Positions 25,053-33,632 of a DNA stretch of 64,000 bases are shown in pieces. The notes under the pieces were generated by a model. That model was not told where the DNA came from. It did no database searches and saw only the letters and a program-made list of their open reading frames with translations. Position numbers and translations under genes: made by a program. This DNA comes from Streptomyces sp. NBC_00390 (GTDB taxonomy: Bacteria > Actinomycetota > Actinomycetes > Streptomycetales > Streptomycetaceae), in contig NZ_CP107945.1 in NCBI RefSeq assembly GCF_036057275.1, positions 6,758,001 to 6,822,000 on the forward strand, in the 5' to 3' direction. How positions within the stretch are numbered: the first letter of the stretch is position 1; each line of letters begins with the position of its first letter.

Positions 25053-25841
25053 TTAGGCGAACGCGATGTTGTAGATACCCGCGGCAATCGCAGCACCCAC
25101 GAGCGGGCCGACGACGGGAATCCAGGCGTAGCCCCAGTCGGAACCACCCTTGTTGGGCAGCGGGAGCAGGGCGTGCACGATGCGCGGGCCCAGGTCACGA
25201 GCAGGGTTGATGGCGTATCCGGTCGGACCGCCGAGCGAGAGTCCGATACCGACGACGACGAGCGCGACGATCAGACCGCCGAGGACCCCGAGCCCCTTGC
25301 CGCTGTCGTTGAGGCCCTGGGTGAGGACCGCGAGGACGAGCACGGCGGTGCCGATGATCTCGGTGGCGAGGTTCTGCCAGACGACGCGGACCTCGGGGCC
25401 GGTGGAGAAGACACCGAGCACCGGACCGGCGTTCGGGGCGGCCTTCTCGGTGACCAGGCCCTCCTCGTGAGGCGGCGCGGCGAGGATCTCCGGGTCCGTC
25501 AGGTGGGCCTTGAACTGGCCGTAGTACGCGACCCAGGCCAGGAAGGCACCGAGCATGGCGCCGACCAGCTGGCCCGCGAAGTAGACGGGGACGTTGTTCC
25601 AGTCCCCGCTCGTTATCGCGATACCGAGCGTGACCGCCGGGTTGAGGTGGGCACCGGACAGGGGGCCTGCGATGTAGACCGCGGTCAGGACCGCGAAGCC
25701 CCACCCGAAGGTGATGGCCAACCAGCCGGCGTTCTGCGCCTTCGAGCGCTTGAGCACGACGGCGGCGACAACGCCGGCGCCGAGCAGGATGAGTACGGCG
25801 GTACCAATGATCTCGCCGATGAAGATGTCGGAGCTGGACAC
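25053..25841 (-). CDS. glpF: glycerol facilitator (aquaglyceroporin)
   Basis: A 262-residue MIP-family channel for glycerol. Both NPA boxes are present: HLNPAVT in the first half and INPARDLGPR in the second. The Asp after the second NPA and the GY before it are marks of the glycerol-conducting subgroup. Six membrane helices and two re-entrant loops are predicted. The GTG start has a good site (aaggag). It is first in the operon; a GylR-type operator lies 148-164 bases upstream of the start. The loop between helices 3 and 4 is longer than in E. coli. Confidence 0.93.
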   Translation of the reverse strand: MSSSDIFIGEIIGTAVLILLGAGVVAAVVLKRSKAQNAGWLAITFGWGFAVLTAVYIAGPLSGAHLNPAVTLGIAITSGDWNNVPVYFAGQLVGAMLGAFLAWVAYYGQFKAHLTDPEILAAPPHEEGLVTEKAAPNAGPVLGVFSTGPEVRVVWQNLATEIIGTAVLVLAVLTQGLNDSGKGLGVLGGLIVALVVVGIGLSLGGPTGYAINPARDLGPRIVHALLPLPNKGGSDWGYAWIPVVGPLVGAAIAAGIYNIAFA

Positions 25842-25963
25842 CCGCGACTCCTTGTCCTTCGTCCAGGGGAAGGCGAACCAACGGGTCCCACCGTGGTTCG
25901 CGCCCTCGGGGGTGAGAGCGATGCCCTCGGGATGAGAGCGTTGCCGGCCCTTGGCGTTGCCAC

Positions 25964-26005
25964 ACTCTAGCGCGTATTACCGTTAGGTGTTCGACAATGC
26001 CGACC
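25964..26005 (-). promoter_or_regulatory. glycerol operon promoter region with GylR operator
   Basis: The operator candidate is GTTCGACAATGCCGACC (25989-26005), an imperfect inverted repeat with 6 of 8 arm pairs. On the minus strand a -10-like TAGAGT lies just downstream (plus-strand 25964-25969). The same element occurs upstream of gylR itself (26883-26899). Confidence 0.6.
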
Positions 26006-26094
26006 GATGAACGGCAGTTTTGTCCTCCGGTTAAGACGGCGTCAAGGGTTGTGACGCCGATAACCCGATCGTTACTTACGATGGAACAAAACGG

Positions 26095-26859
26095 TCAAAA
26101 CCGCCCGGCGCCCAGATCGCGGGAAACGGCGCGTGCACAGTCCCGCACCGCCGCGACCAGCTCGGAACGCAGCTCCTCGCCCTGGCAGACCCGCTCCACG
26201 GCACCCGTGATGGCGACGGCGCCCACCGGCATCCGGCGCCGGTCGTGGATGGGTGCGGCGACGGCCGCCACGCCCTCCCAGGTCTCTTCCACATCTGCCG
26301 CCCAGCCGCGTGCCCTCGTGTGGTCCAGAAGCGACTCGAACTCGGTCAGATCCGTGACCGTGCGCGGCGTGAACGCCTTGAAGTCGACCTCGAGCGCCTC
26401 GGTGTGGGCGACCGGGTCGTAGGCCACCAGAACCTTGCCCAGCGCCGTGGAGTGCAGCGGCTGCATGGCCCCCACCTCCAGGACCTGGCGGCTGTCGTCG
26501 GGCCTGAAGACGTGGTGGACGATGAGCACGCCGTGCTGGTGCAGCACTCCCAGGTGCACGCTCTCGCCGCTGGAGCGGGCGAGATCGTCCGTCCAGACAA
26601 GGGCGCGCGCCCTCAGCTCGTGGACATCCAGATAGCTGTTGCCCAGCCGGAGCAGCTCGGCTCCGAGCTGGTAGCGGCCGGAGGCGGCGTCCTGCTCGAC
26701 GAAGCCCTCGGCCTGGAGTGTGCGCAGAATGCCGTGCGCCGTGCCCTTGGCCAGGTCCAGCGACGAGGCGATGTCGGACAGTCCCAGCCGGCGTTCTCCG
26801 CCCGCGAGCAGACGCAGCATGGCCGCGGCCCGCTCGAGTGACTGGATGCTCTTCGCCAT
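26095..26859 (-). CDS. gylR: IclR-family glycerol operon repressor GylR
   Basis: A 254-residue IclR regulator. The N-terminal winged helix (about 5-60) includes LGLSDIASSLDLAKGTAHGILRTL, given here only as a family marker in part: LSDIASSLDLAKGTAH. The effector domain has GVLIVHHVF, ALGKVLVAYDP, ARGWAADVEETWEGVAAVA and GAVAITGA, which follow the IclR pattern. The length equals the known Streptomyces GylR as I recall it. GylR represses the glycerol operon until glycerol or glycerol-3-phosphate is present. It lies upstream of glpF in the same direction, with its own operator 24 bases before the ATG, so it is probably autoregulated. Confidence 0.9.
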   Translation of the reverse strand: MAKSIQSLERAAAMLRLLAGGERRLGLSDIASSLDLAKGTAHGILRTLQAEGFVEQDAASGRYQLGAELLRLGNSYLDVHELRARALVWTDDLARSSGESVHLGVLHQHGVLIVHHVFRPDDSRQVLEVGAMQPLHSTALGKVLVAYDPVAHTEALEVDFKAFTPRTVTDLTEFESLLDHTRARGWAADVEETWEGVAAVAAPIHDRRRMPVGAVAITGAVERVCQGEELRSELVAAVRDCARAVSRDLGAGRF

Positions 26860-26882
26860 CGTCTCGGCCTTTCTCCCCTGTG

Positions 26883-26899
26883 GTTCGACAATGCTGAAC
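26883..26899 (-). promoter_or_regulatory. GylR operator at its own gene
   Basis: GTTCGACAATGCTGAAC is a 17-bp near-palindrome (6 of 8 arm pairs) 24 bases upstream of the gylR ATG. Its first 12 bases, GTTCGACAATGC, are identical to the site upstream of glpF. Confidence 0.6.
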
Positions 26900-27097
26900 A
26901 CTATCGGCCGATGTCGACCTTGGTCATCGGTGACGAGTATCTCTCCGATGGTCAGACTGCAGAAACCCCCAGTACAACTTGCCGTCCGCCCCGTGGGACG
27001 CCTCCGCCCTCGGCGGGAAGCACGGCTACCCTGACTTCGTGCGCCTTCCACCGGGAGACGCAAAGCCGACAGCCGTCGCATCCCAGGGAGTACATCC

Positions 27098-30000
27098 ATG
27101 GCCGCGTTGCCGACCCCTTCCGCTGACAGCCGGACCCGAATCGAAGCCCTGCGTGAGGCGCTGGCCACCCGTGTGGTGGTGGCGGACGGTGCGATGGGCA
27201 CGATGCTTCAGGCGCAGGATCCGACGCTGGAGGATTTCCAGGATCTCGAGGGCTGCAACGAGATCCTGAATGTGACGCGGCCGGACATCGTGCGGTCGGT
27301 GCATGCGGCCTATTTCGAGGTCGGGGTCGACTGTGTGGAGACGAACACGTTCGGTGCGAACTTCGCGGCGCTGGCGGAGTACGACATTGCGGAGCGGGTG
27401 TTCGAGCTGTCGGAGTCGGGTGCGCGGATCGCGCGTGAGGTGGCGGACGAGTTCACGGTCTCGACGGGCCGGCAGCGGTGGGTGCTGGGGTCGATGGGGC
27501 CGGGTACGAAGCTTCCGACGCTGGGGCATGCGCCGTATCTGACGTTGCGGGACGCGTATCAGCGCAATGCGGAGGGCATGATCGCGGGCGGTGCGGATGC
27601 GCTGCTGGTGGAGACGACGCAGGATCTGCTGCAGACCAAGGCGGCGGTGCTGGGGGCGCGGCGGGCGCTGGAGGCCGTCGGGGTGAGTGTTCCGGTGATC
27701 TGTTCGGTGACGGTGGAGACGACGGGCACGATGCTGCTCGGGTCGGAGATCGGTGCGGCGCTGACCGCGCTGGAGCCGCTGGGTATCGACATGATCGGTC
27801 TGAACTGCGCGACCGGCCCGGCGGAGATGAGCGAGCACCTGCGTTATCTGGCCCGCCACTCCCGTGTCCCGCTGTCCTGCATGCCCAACGCGGGCCTGCC
27901 GGTCCTGGGCAAGGACGGCGCGCACTATCCGCTGTCGGCGTCCGAGCTCGCGGATGCGCAGGAGACCTTTGTGCGCGAGTACGGGCTGTCGCTGGTCGGC
28001 GGCTGCTGCGGCACGACGCCGGAGCACCTGCGCCAGGTCGTCGAACGCGTGCGCGGCCTGGAGCCGCCGGTGCGTGAGCCGCGCCCGGAGCCGGGTGCCG
28101 CGTCGCTGTACCAGACGGTGCCGTTCCGTCAGGACACCTCCTACATGGCGATCGGTGAGCGGACGAACGCGAACGGGTCGAAGAAGTTCCGTGAGGCGAT
28201 GCTGGAGGGCCGCTGGGACGACTGTGTGGAGATGGCGCGGGACCAGATCCGTGAGGGCGCCCACATGCTCGACCTGTGTGTGGACTATGTCGGCCGGGAC
28301 GGTGTGGCGGACATGGAGGAGCTGGCGGGGCGTTTCGCGACCGCGTCGACGCTGCCGATCGTGCTGGACTCGACCGAAGTCGAGGTGCTGCGGGCCGGGT
28401 TGGAGAAGCTCGGCGGCCGCGCGGTCATCAACTCGGTCAACTACGAGGACGGCGACGGCCCCGAGTCCCGCTTCGCCAAGGTGACCCGGCTCGCCCAGGA
28501 ACACGGTGCCGCGCTGATCGCGCTGACCATCGACGAGGAGGGACAGGCCCGCACGGTCGGGACGAAGGTCGCGATCGCCGAGCGTCTGATCGAGGACCTC
28601 ACCGGCAACTGGGGGATCCACGAGTCCGACATCCTCATCGACACCCTGACGTTCACCATCTGCACGGGGCAGGAGGAGTCCCGCAAGGACGGTATCGCCA
28701 CCATCGAGGCCATCCGTGAGCTGAAGCGCCGTCACCCGGACGTACAGACGACGCTGGGCCTGTCCAACATCTCCTTCGGCCTCAACCCCGCGGCGCGGAT
28801 CCTGCTGAACTCCGTGTTCCTGGACGAGTGCGTGAAGGCCGGTCTGGACTCGGCGATCGTGCACGCCTCGAAGATCCTGCCGATCGCGCGGTTCGACGAG
28901 GAGCAGGTGACGACCGCCCTCGATCTCATCTACGACCGGCGCAGCGAGGGTTACGACCCGCTCCAGAAGCTGATGGAGCTGTTCGAGGGCGTCAACACGA
29001 AGTCGATGAAGGCCGGCAAGACGGAGGAGCTGCTGGCACTGCCGCTGGAGGAGCGGCTCAAGCGGCGGATCATCGACGGGGAGAAGAACGGTCTGGAGGC
29101 GGATCTGGACGAGGCGCTCCAGGACCGTCCGGCGCTGGAGATCGTCAACGACACGCTGCTGGAGGGCATGAAGGTCGTCGGTGAGCTGTTCGGCTCGGGT
29201 CAGATGCAGCTGCCGTTCGTGCTGCAGTCCGCCGAGGTGATGAAGAACGCGGTCGCCTACCTCGAGCCGCACATGGAGAAGTCCGATGCCGAGGGCAAGG
29301 GCACGATCGTGCTGGCCACGGTGCGCGGTGATGTGCACGACATCGGCAAGAACCTGGTCGACATCATCCTGTCGAACAACGGCTACAACGTGGTCAATCT
29401 GGGGATCAAGCAGCCGGTGTCCGCGATCGTGGAGGCGGCGCAGGAGCACCGGGCCGATGTGATCGGCATGTCGGGCCTGCTGGTGAAGTCCACGGTGATC
29501 ATGAAGGAGAACCTGGAGGAGCTCAACCAGCGCTCGCTGGCCGCCGACTTCCCGGTCATCCTCGGCGGCGCGGCGCTCACCCGTGCCTATGTCGAGCAGG
29601 ACCTCCACGAGATCTACCAGGGCGAGGTCCGCTACGCACGGGACGCGTTCGAGGGCCTGCGGCTGATGGACGCCCTCATCGCCGTCAAGCGCGGCGTCCC
29701 CGGCGCCACCCTCCCCGAACTCAAGCAGCGCCGCGTGCGGGCCACGTCCGACGCGGTGGTCGAGGAGCGCCCCGAAGAGGGAGCCGTACGCTCCGACGTC
29801 GCGATCGACAACCCGGTCCCCACCCCTCCGTTCTGGGGCACCCGGGTCGTCAAGGGCATCCAGCTCAAGGAGTACGCCTCCTGGCTCGACGAGGGCGCCC
29901 TGTTCAAGGGCCAGTGGGGCCTGAAGCAGTCCCGCGCCGGTGACGGCCCCTCGTACGAGGAGCTCGTGGAGTCGGAGGGCCGGCCGCGGCTGCGCGGCTG

Positions 30001-30610
30001 GCTGGACCGGCTGCACACCGAGAACCTGCTGGAGGCGGCCGTGGTCCACGGCTACTTCCCCTGCGTGTCCAAGGGCGACGACCTGATCATCCTGGGCGAG
30101 GACGGCTCCGAGCGCACGCGCTTCTCGTTCCCACGCCAGCGTCGCGGACGGCGCCTGTGCCTGGCGGACTTCTTCCGCCCGGAGGAGTCCGGTGAGATTG
30201 ATGTCGTCGGCCTGCAGGTCGTCACCGTCGGCTCGAGGATCGGCGAGGCCACGGCCAAGCTCTTCGAGGCCGACTCCTACCGCGACTACCTCGAACTGCA
30301 CGGCCTGTCCGTCCAGTTGGCCGAGGCCCTCGCCGAGTACTGGCACGCCCGCGTGCGCGCCGAGCTCGGATTCGCCGGCGAGGACCCGGCCGATGTGGAG
30401 GACATGTTCGCACTGAAGTACCGCGGCGCACGGTTCTCACTCGGTTACGGAGCGTGCCCGGACCTCGAGGACCGGGCGAAGATCGCCGAGCTGCTCGAGC
30501 CCGAGCGCATCGGCGTCCAGCTGTCCGAGGAGTTCCAGCTCCACCCCGAGCAGTCCACCGACGCGATCGTCATCCACCACCCCGAGGCGAAGTACTTCAA
30601 CGCGCGTTAG
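27098..30610 (+). CDS. metH: cobalamin-dependent methionine synthase
   Basis: A 1,170-residue modular enzyme that transfers the methyl group of methyltetrahydrofolate to homocysteine through cobalamin. Module 1 (about 1-325) has the zinc Cys residues in GLNCATGPAEM and GGCCGTTPEH. Module 2 (about 340-610) is the folate barrel (GERTNANGSKKFREAM). Module 3 (about 640-860) is the cobalamin domain, with the lower-ligand His in GDVHDIGKN (His about 748). Module 4 (about 890-1170) is the reactivation domain, which binds AdoMet (RAELGFAGEDP, RGARFSLGYGACPDLEDR in part). The ATG has the site agggagt. It is divergent from gylR. No cobalamin riboswitch was recognised in the 238-base leader. Confidence 0.95.
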   Translation: MAALPTPSADSRTRIEALREALATRVVVADGAMGTMLQAQDPTLEDFQDLEGCNEILNVTRPDIVRSVHAAYFEVGVDCVETNTFGANFAALAEYDIAERVFELSESGARIAREVADEFTVSTGRQRWVLGSMGPGTKLPTLGHAPYLTLRDAYQRNAEGMIAGGADALLVETTQDLLQTKAAVLGARRALEAVGVSVPVICSVTVETTGTMLLGSEIGAALTALEPLGIDMIGLNCATGPAEMSEHLRYLARHSRVPLSCMPNAGLPVLGKDGAHYPLSASELADAQETFVREYGLSLVGGCCGTTPEHLRQVVERVRGLEPPVREPRPEPGAASLYQTVPFRQDTSYMAIGERTNANGSKKFREAMLEGRWDDCVEMARDQIREGAHMLDLCVDYVGRDGVADMEELAGRFATASTLPIVLDSTEVEVLRAGLEKLGGRAVINSVNYEDGDGPESRFAKVTRLAQEHGAALIALTIDEEGQARTVGTKVAIAERLIEDLTGNWGIHESDILIDTLTFTICTGQEESRKDGIATIEAIRELKRRHPDVQTTLGLSNISFGLNPAARILLNSVFLDECVKAGLDSAIVHASKILPIARFDEEQVTTALDLIYDRRSEGYDPLQKLMELFEGVNTKSMKAGKTEELLALPLEERLKRRIIDGEKNGLEADLDEALQDRPALEIVNDTLLEGMKVVGELFGSGQMQLPFVLQSAEVMKNAVAYLEPHMEKSDAEGKGTIVLATVRGDVHDIGKNLVDIILSNNGYNVVNLGIKQPVSAIVEAAQEHRADVIGMSGLLVKSTVIMKENLEELNQRSLAADFPVILGGAALTRAYVEQDLHEIYQGEVRYARDAFEGLRLMDALIAVKRGVPGATLPELKQRRVRATSDAVVEERPEEGAVRSDVAIDNPVPTPPFWGTRVVKGIQLKEYASWLDEGALFKGQWGLKQSRAGDGPSYEELVESEGRPRLRGWLDRLHTENLLEAAVVHGYFPCVSKGDDLIILGEDGSERTRFSFPRQRRGRRLCLADFFRPEESGEIDVVGLQVVTVGSRIGEATAKLFEADSYRDYLELHGLSVQLAEALAEYWHARVRAELGFAGEDPADVEDMFALKYRGARFSLGYGACPDLEDRAKIAELLEPERIGVQLSEEFQLHPEQSTDAIVIHHPEAKYFNAR

Positions 30611-30762
30611 CGCGTCGTTCAGGGCGTGTCGTCCAGATGACCGACGCGCGCCGGACGAACGAGACGTACACTGGTCGGTCCAGTGCAGGCCGGTCACCTG
30701 TTCCAGCGGGAAAGCCGCAGGGAAAGGCGGCCGGCCTTCTCGTCCCTCACGGAGGTGTGCCC

Positions 30763-31464
30763 ATGACCAGCACGGTCCCCGCGTCCCTGACCCGTTTGGC
30801 GGAGGGCGCTGCCCTGCAGGCGGTCTTCCTGGACATGGACGGCACCCTGGTGGACACCGAGGGCTTCTGGTGGGACGCCGAGGTGGAGGTCTTCGCCGAC
30901 CTCGGACACCGGCTGGACGAGGCATGGCGGGATGTGGTCGTCGGCGGTCCGATGACGCGCAGCGCCGGCTACCTCATCGAGGCCACCGGCGCGGACATCA
31001 CTCTCGCCGAGCTGACCGTGCTGCTCAACGACAAGTTCGAGAACCGGATCGCGCGGGGAGTGCCGCTCATGCCCGGCGCCGCGCGGCTGCTCGCCGAGCT
31101 CGCCGCGCACAATGTGCCCACCGCACTGGTCTCCGCCTCCCACCGGCGCATCATCGACCGCATCCTCGCCTCGCTGGGACCCGAGCACTTCGCCCTGTCC
31201 GTCGCGGGCGACGAGGTGCCCCGTACCAAGCCGCACCCCGACCCCTATCTGCTGGCCGCCGCGGGCCTGGGTGCGGAGCCCGCCAGGTGTGCCGTGGTCG
31301 AGGACACGGCGACCGGTGTGGCGGCTGCCGAGGCGGCCGGCTGCAGGGTCGTCGCCGTGCCGTCGGTGGCGTCGATCGCGCCGGCGGCGGGCCGAGTGGT
31401 CGTTCAGTCCCTCGAAGAAGTCGACCTTGTTTTTCTGCGCACTCTGATCACCGCTCCGCACTGA
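30763..31464 (+). CDS. HAD-superfamily phosphatase
   Basis: A 233-residue HAD hydrolase of the phosphoglycolate phosphatase/beta-phosphoglucomutase type. Motif I is FLDMDGTLVDTE (nucleophile Asp). Motif II is the Ser of ALVSASHRR, motif III the Lys of VPRTKPHPDPYL, and motif IV the acidic VVEDTATGV. A helical cap follows motif I. The substrate cannot be predicted. The ATG has a strong site (ggaggtg). It lies 152 bases after metH and may share transcription with it. The spacer has an inverted repeat (CACTGG...CCAGTG, 30669-30685). Confidence 0.85.
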   Translation: MTSTVPASLTRLAEGAALQAVFLDMDGTLVDTEGFWWDAEVEVFADLGHRLDEAWRDVVVGGPMTRSAGYLIEATGADITLAELTVLLNDKFENRIARGVPLMPGAARLLAELAAHNVPTALVSASHRRIIDRILASLGPEHFALSVAGDEVPRTKPHPDPYLLAAAGLGAEPARCAVVEDTATGVAAAEAAGCRVVAVPSVASIAPAAGRVVVQSLEEVDLVFLRTLITAPH

Positions 31465-31968
31465 TACGCGTACTGTCCGTGGTGTGTGAATGTACGGAAA
31501 ACCCGCGGCGGCGAGACGTGCTTTTTCCGTGATGACCGGATGGTTTTTCGAGATCTGCCAACCCCATCTCCGGCGTGACCTTCATCACGCTGGGTGGTGT
31601 TGCGCGTCCGTCCTGGATGTCCCTGCGCCGCATCATGGGCAGTTTGAGTGCACCCATGTGTCCTGATTGATTACCCTATGACCGAAAATCCCTCGGCATG
31701 GTCATCCATCGGTGCGCATTGCTGATCACTCTGCGAATAGCCCCCAACTGGCGTTCGGTCACCCTTTCCTGGCACCGCCCACTAATCTCATCGCGAGAAC
31801 TTCGCCGCCGCACCATGGCGCTCCCACGGCCACCAAGCCGTCGGAAAGCCAGGACCGATCGCTGAGAATCCCCCGGCCCGATCGCACCGCCCCGACCGGG
31901 CGGAAGTGGCGGAGCACCTCGCACACACCGCTGTACCTGTGCCGGATGGATGAGGGAGAACGTCCAGG
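31465..31968. other. long leader region of the peptide-binding genes
   Basis: A gene-free 504-base region, less GC-rich than its surroundings. It contains a CRP-type palindrome (31572-31589) and a long-loop inverted repeat (acggaaaa near 31494 with ttttccgt near 31526). The A/T-rich part around 31660-31700 (tgattaccctatgacc) probably holds the promoter. No -35/-10 pair with normal spacing was certain. Confidence 0.5.
31572..31589 (+). promoter_or_regulatory. CRP-type palindrome
   Basis: GCGTGACCTTCATCACGC has perfect 6-bp arms and the GTGA-N6-TCAC core typical of CRP/FNR regulators. It lies about 380 bases upstream of the first solute-binding protein gene. Confidence 0.4.
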
Positions 31969-33570
31969 ATGAACCGTAAGACTTTGGTGCTGCCGGCCGT
32001 GGTCGGTCTGCTCGCGCCCGTGCTCGTCGCCTGCGGCAGCCAGGACGGCGGGTCCGGCGGCGGTGACGCCATCGTCGTGGGCACCACGGACCAGTTCGTC
32101 GCCACTGCGGACGCCCCCGCCCCTCTCGACCCGGCCTACGCCTACGACACCGGCGCCTGGAACGTCCTGCGGCAGACCGTCCAGACCCTCCTGCACGCCC
32201 CGCGCGGCGGCGGCGAGCCGGTGCCGGACGCGGCCGAGTCCTGCACCTTCACCGACAACGCCAGCGAGAGGTACCGCTGCAAGCTGCGTGACGGGCTGAA
32301 GTTCGCGGACGGCACCCCGGTGACCGCCGAGGACGTCAAGTTCTCCATCGAGCGCGTGCTGAACATCGAGTCGGACAACGGCACCGCCGCCCTGCTCGCG
32401 AACATCGACACCATCGAGCCCAAGGGCGACAACGAGGTGATCTTCCACCTCTCCACGCCGGACGCGACCTTCCCGTACAAGCTGTCCACGCCCGTCGCCG
32501 GCATCGTCAGCAAGAAGCACTACGACGGCAGCAAGCTGCGCGAGGGCTTCCAGGTCGACGGCTCGGGCCCGTACACCATGAAGACCGAGACCGAGGGTGA
32601 TCACATCACCAAGGTCGTCTTCAGCAGGAACGACCACTACAAGGGCGACGTCAAGCTCAACAACGACAAGGTCGAGCTGCGCTCGTTCGCCGACGCCGAG
32701 GCCATGGGCGAGGCGCTCGAGTCCGGCGACATCGACATGATGACGCGCGCCATGTCGCCCAAGCAGATCCAGGAGCTCGCCGAGAAGCCCAAGGAGGACA
32801 TCGAGCTCACCGAGGTGCCCGGCCTGGAGATCCGCTACCTCGCCTTCAACACCAACGACCCGTCGGTCAAGGACAAGGCCGTCCGCCAGGCCATGGCCGC
32901 CGTCGTCGACCGCGGTCAGATCGCCGGCCAGGTCTACGGCGCCACCGCCGAGCCGCTCTACTCGCTCATCCCGACGAGCATCGCCGCGCACACCAACTCG
33001 TTCTACAACAAGTACGGCGAGCCCAGCCGCAAGAGGGCCGCGTCGATCCTCTCCGGCGCCGGCATCAGCACCCCGGTGAAGCTCAAGCTGCACTACACGA
33101 CCGACCACTACGGCGCGGGCACGGAGAAGGAGTTCGAGGCGCTGAGCGACCAGCTCAACGCGACCGGGCTCTTCGACGTCACCGTCCAGGGCACCGAGTG
33201 GTCCAAGTTCCGCCCCGCTCAGAAGCGCGGTGACTACGCGGTCTACGGCCTCGGCTGGTTCCCCGACTTCCCGGACCCGGACAACTACATCGCACCGTTC
33301 CTGGACAAGGGCAACTTCCTCAATTCGCCCTATGTGAGCGAGAAGGCCCGTGAGCTGATCCCCCAGTCGAGGCGCGAATCGGACCGAAACGCCGCATCTC
33401 CGGCCTTCACTCAGATGCAGGAGATCGTCGCCAACGATGTCCCCGTGCTGCCGCTGTGGCAGGGCAAACAGTACGTTGCCGCCCGCAGTGGGGTCATCGG
33501 GGTCGAGTACGTGCTTAACTCCAGCTCAGACCTCCAGCTCTGGGAGCTCTCGCGCAGCGACGGCGTCTGA
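31969..33570 (+). CDS. family 5 (peptide-type) ABC solute-binding lipoprotein
   Basis: A 533-residue extracellular lipoprotein. Signal peptide and lipobox LVAC (Cys about 22) are followed by a Gly-rich linker. SBP_bac_5 signatures are YRCKLRDGLKFADGTPVTAEDVKFS in adjoining parts, GSGPYTM, a central YLAFNTNDPSVKDKAVRQA region, and a C-terminal VPVLPLWQGKQY. It should capture oligopeptides or similar solutes for an ABC importer. No permease or ATPase gene is adjacent. A paralogue starts 62 bases downstream. The ATG has a gaggga site. Confidence 0.88.
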   Translation: MNRKTLVLPAVVGLLAPVLVACGSQDGGSGGGDAIVVGTTDQFVATADAPAPLDPAYAYDTGAWNVLRQTVQTLLHAPRGGGEPVPDAAESCTFTDNASERYRCKLRDGLKFADGTPVTAEDVKFSIERVLNIESDNGTAALLANIDTIEPKGDNEVIFHLSTPDATFPYKLSTPVAGIVSKKHYDGSKLREGFQVDGSGPYTMKTETEGDHITKVVFSRNDHYKGDVKLNNDKVELRSFADAEAMGEALESGDIDMMTRAMSPKQIQELAEKPKEDIELTEVPGLEIRYLAFNTNDPSVKDKAVRQAMAAVVDRGQIAGQVYGATAEPLYSLIPTSIAAHTNSFYNKYGEPSRKRAASILSGAGISTPVKLKLHYTTDHYGAGTEKEFEALSDQLNATGLFDVTVQGTEWSKFRPAQKRGDYAVYGLGWFPDFPDPDNYIAPFLDKGNFLNSPYVSEKARELIPQSRRESDRNAASPAFTQMQEIVANDVPVLPLWQGKQYVAARSGVIGVEYVLNSSSDLQLWELSRSDGV

Positions 33571-33632
33571 CCGTGGAGGTTTCGGCGGGGCAAACGGCGC
33601 CCGCCGTTACTTGAGAACAAAGGCACGGTTCT

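Noticed and set aside
26900..27097. Cobalamin riboswitch before metH
   Set aside because: I looked for a B12 box and the surrounding stems and found none; the leader is also short.
27026..30346. 1,106-residue open frame antisense to metH
   Set aside because: A product of high GC at third codon positions; composition rich in Arg, His and Leu without any domain, and metH on the other strand is certain.
30669..30685. CACTGG...CCAGTG inverted repeat between metH and the HAD gene as an operator
   Set aside because: Arms are only 6 bp and no promoter with acceptable spacing was found next to it, so support is too thin.
31644..31677. TTGAGT / TACCCT promoter for the solute-binding genes
   Set aside because: The 22-base spacer is too long for a standard promoter.
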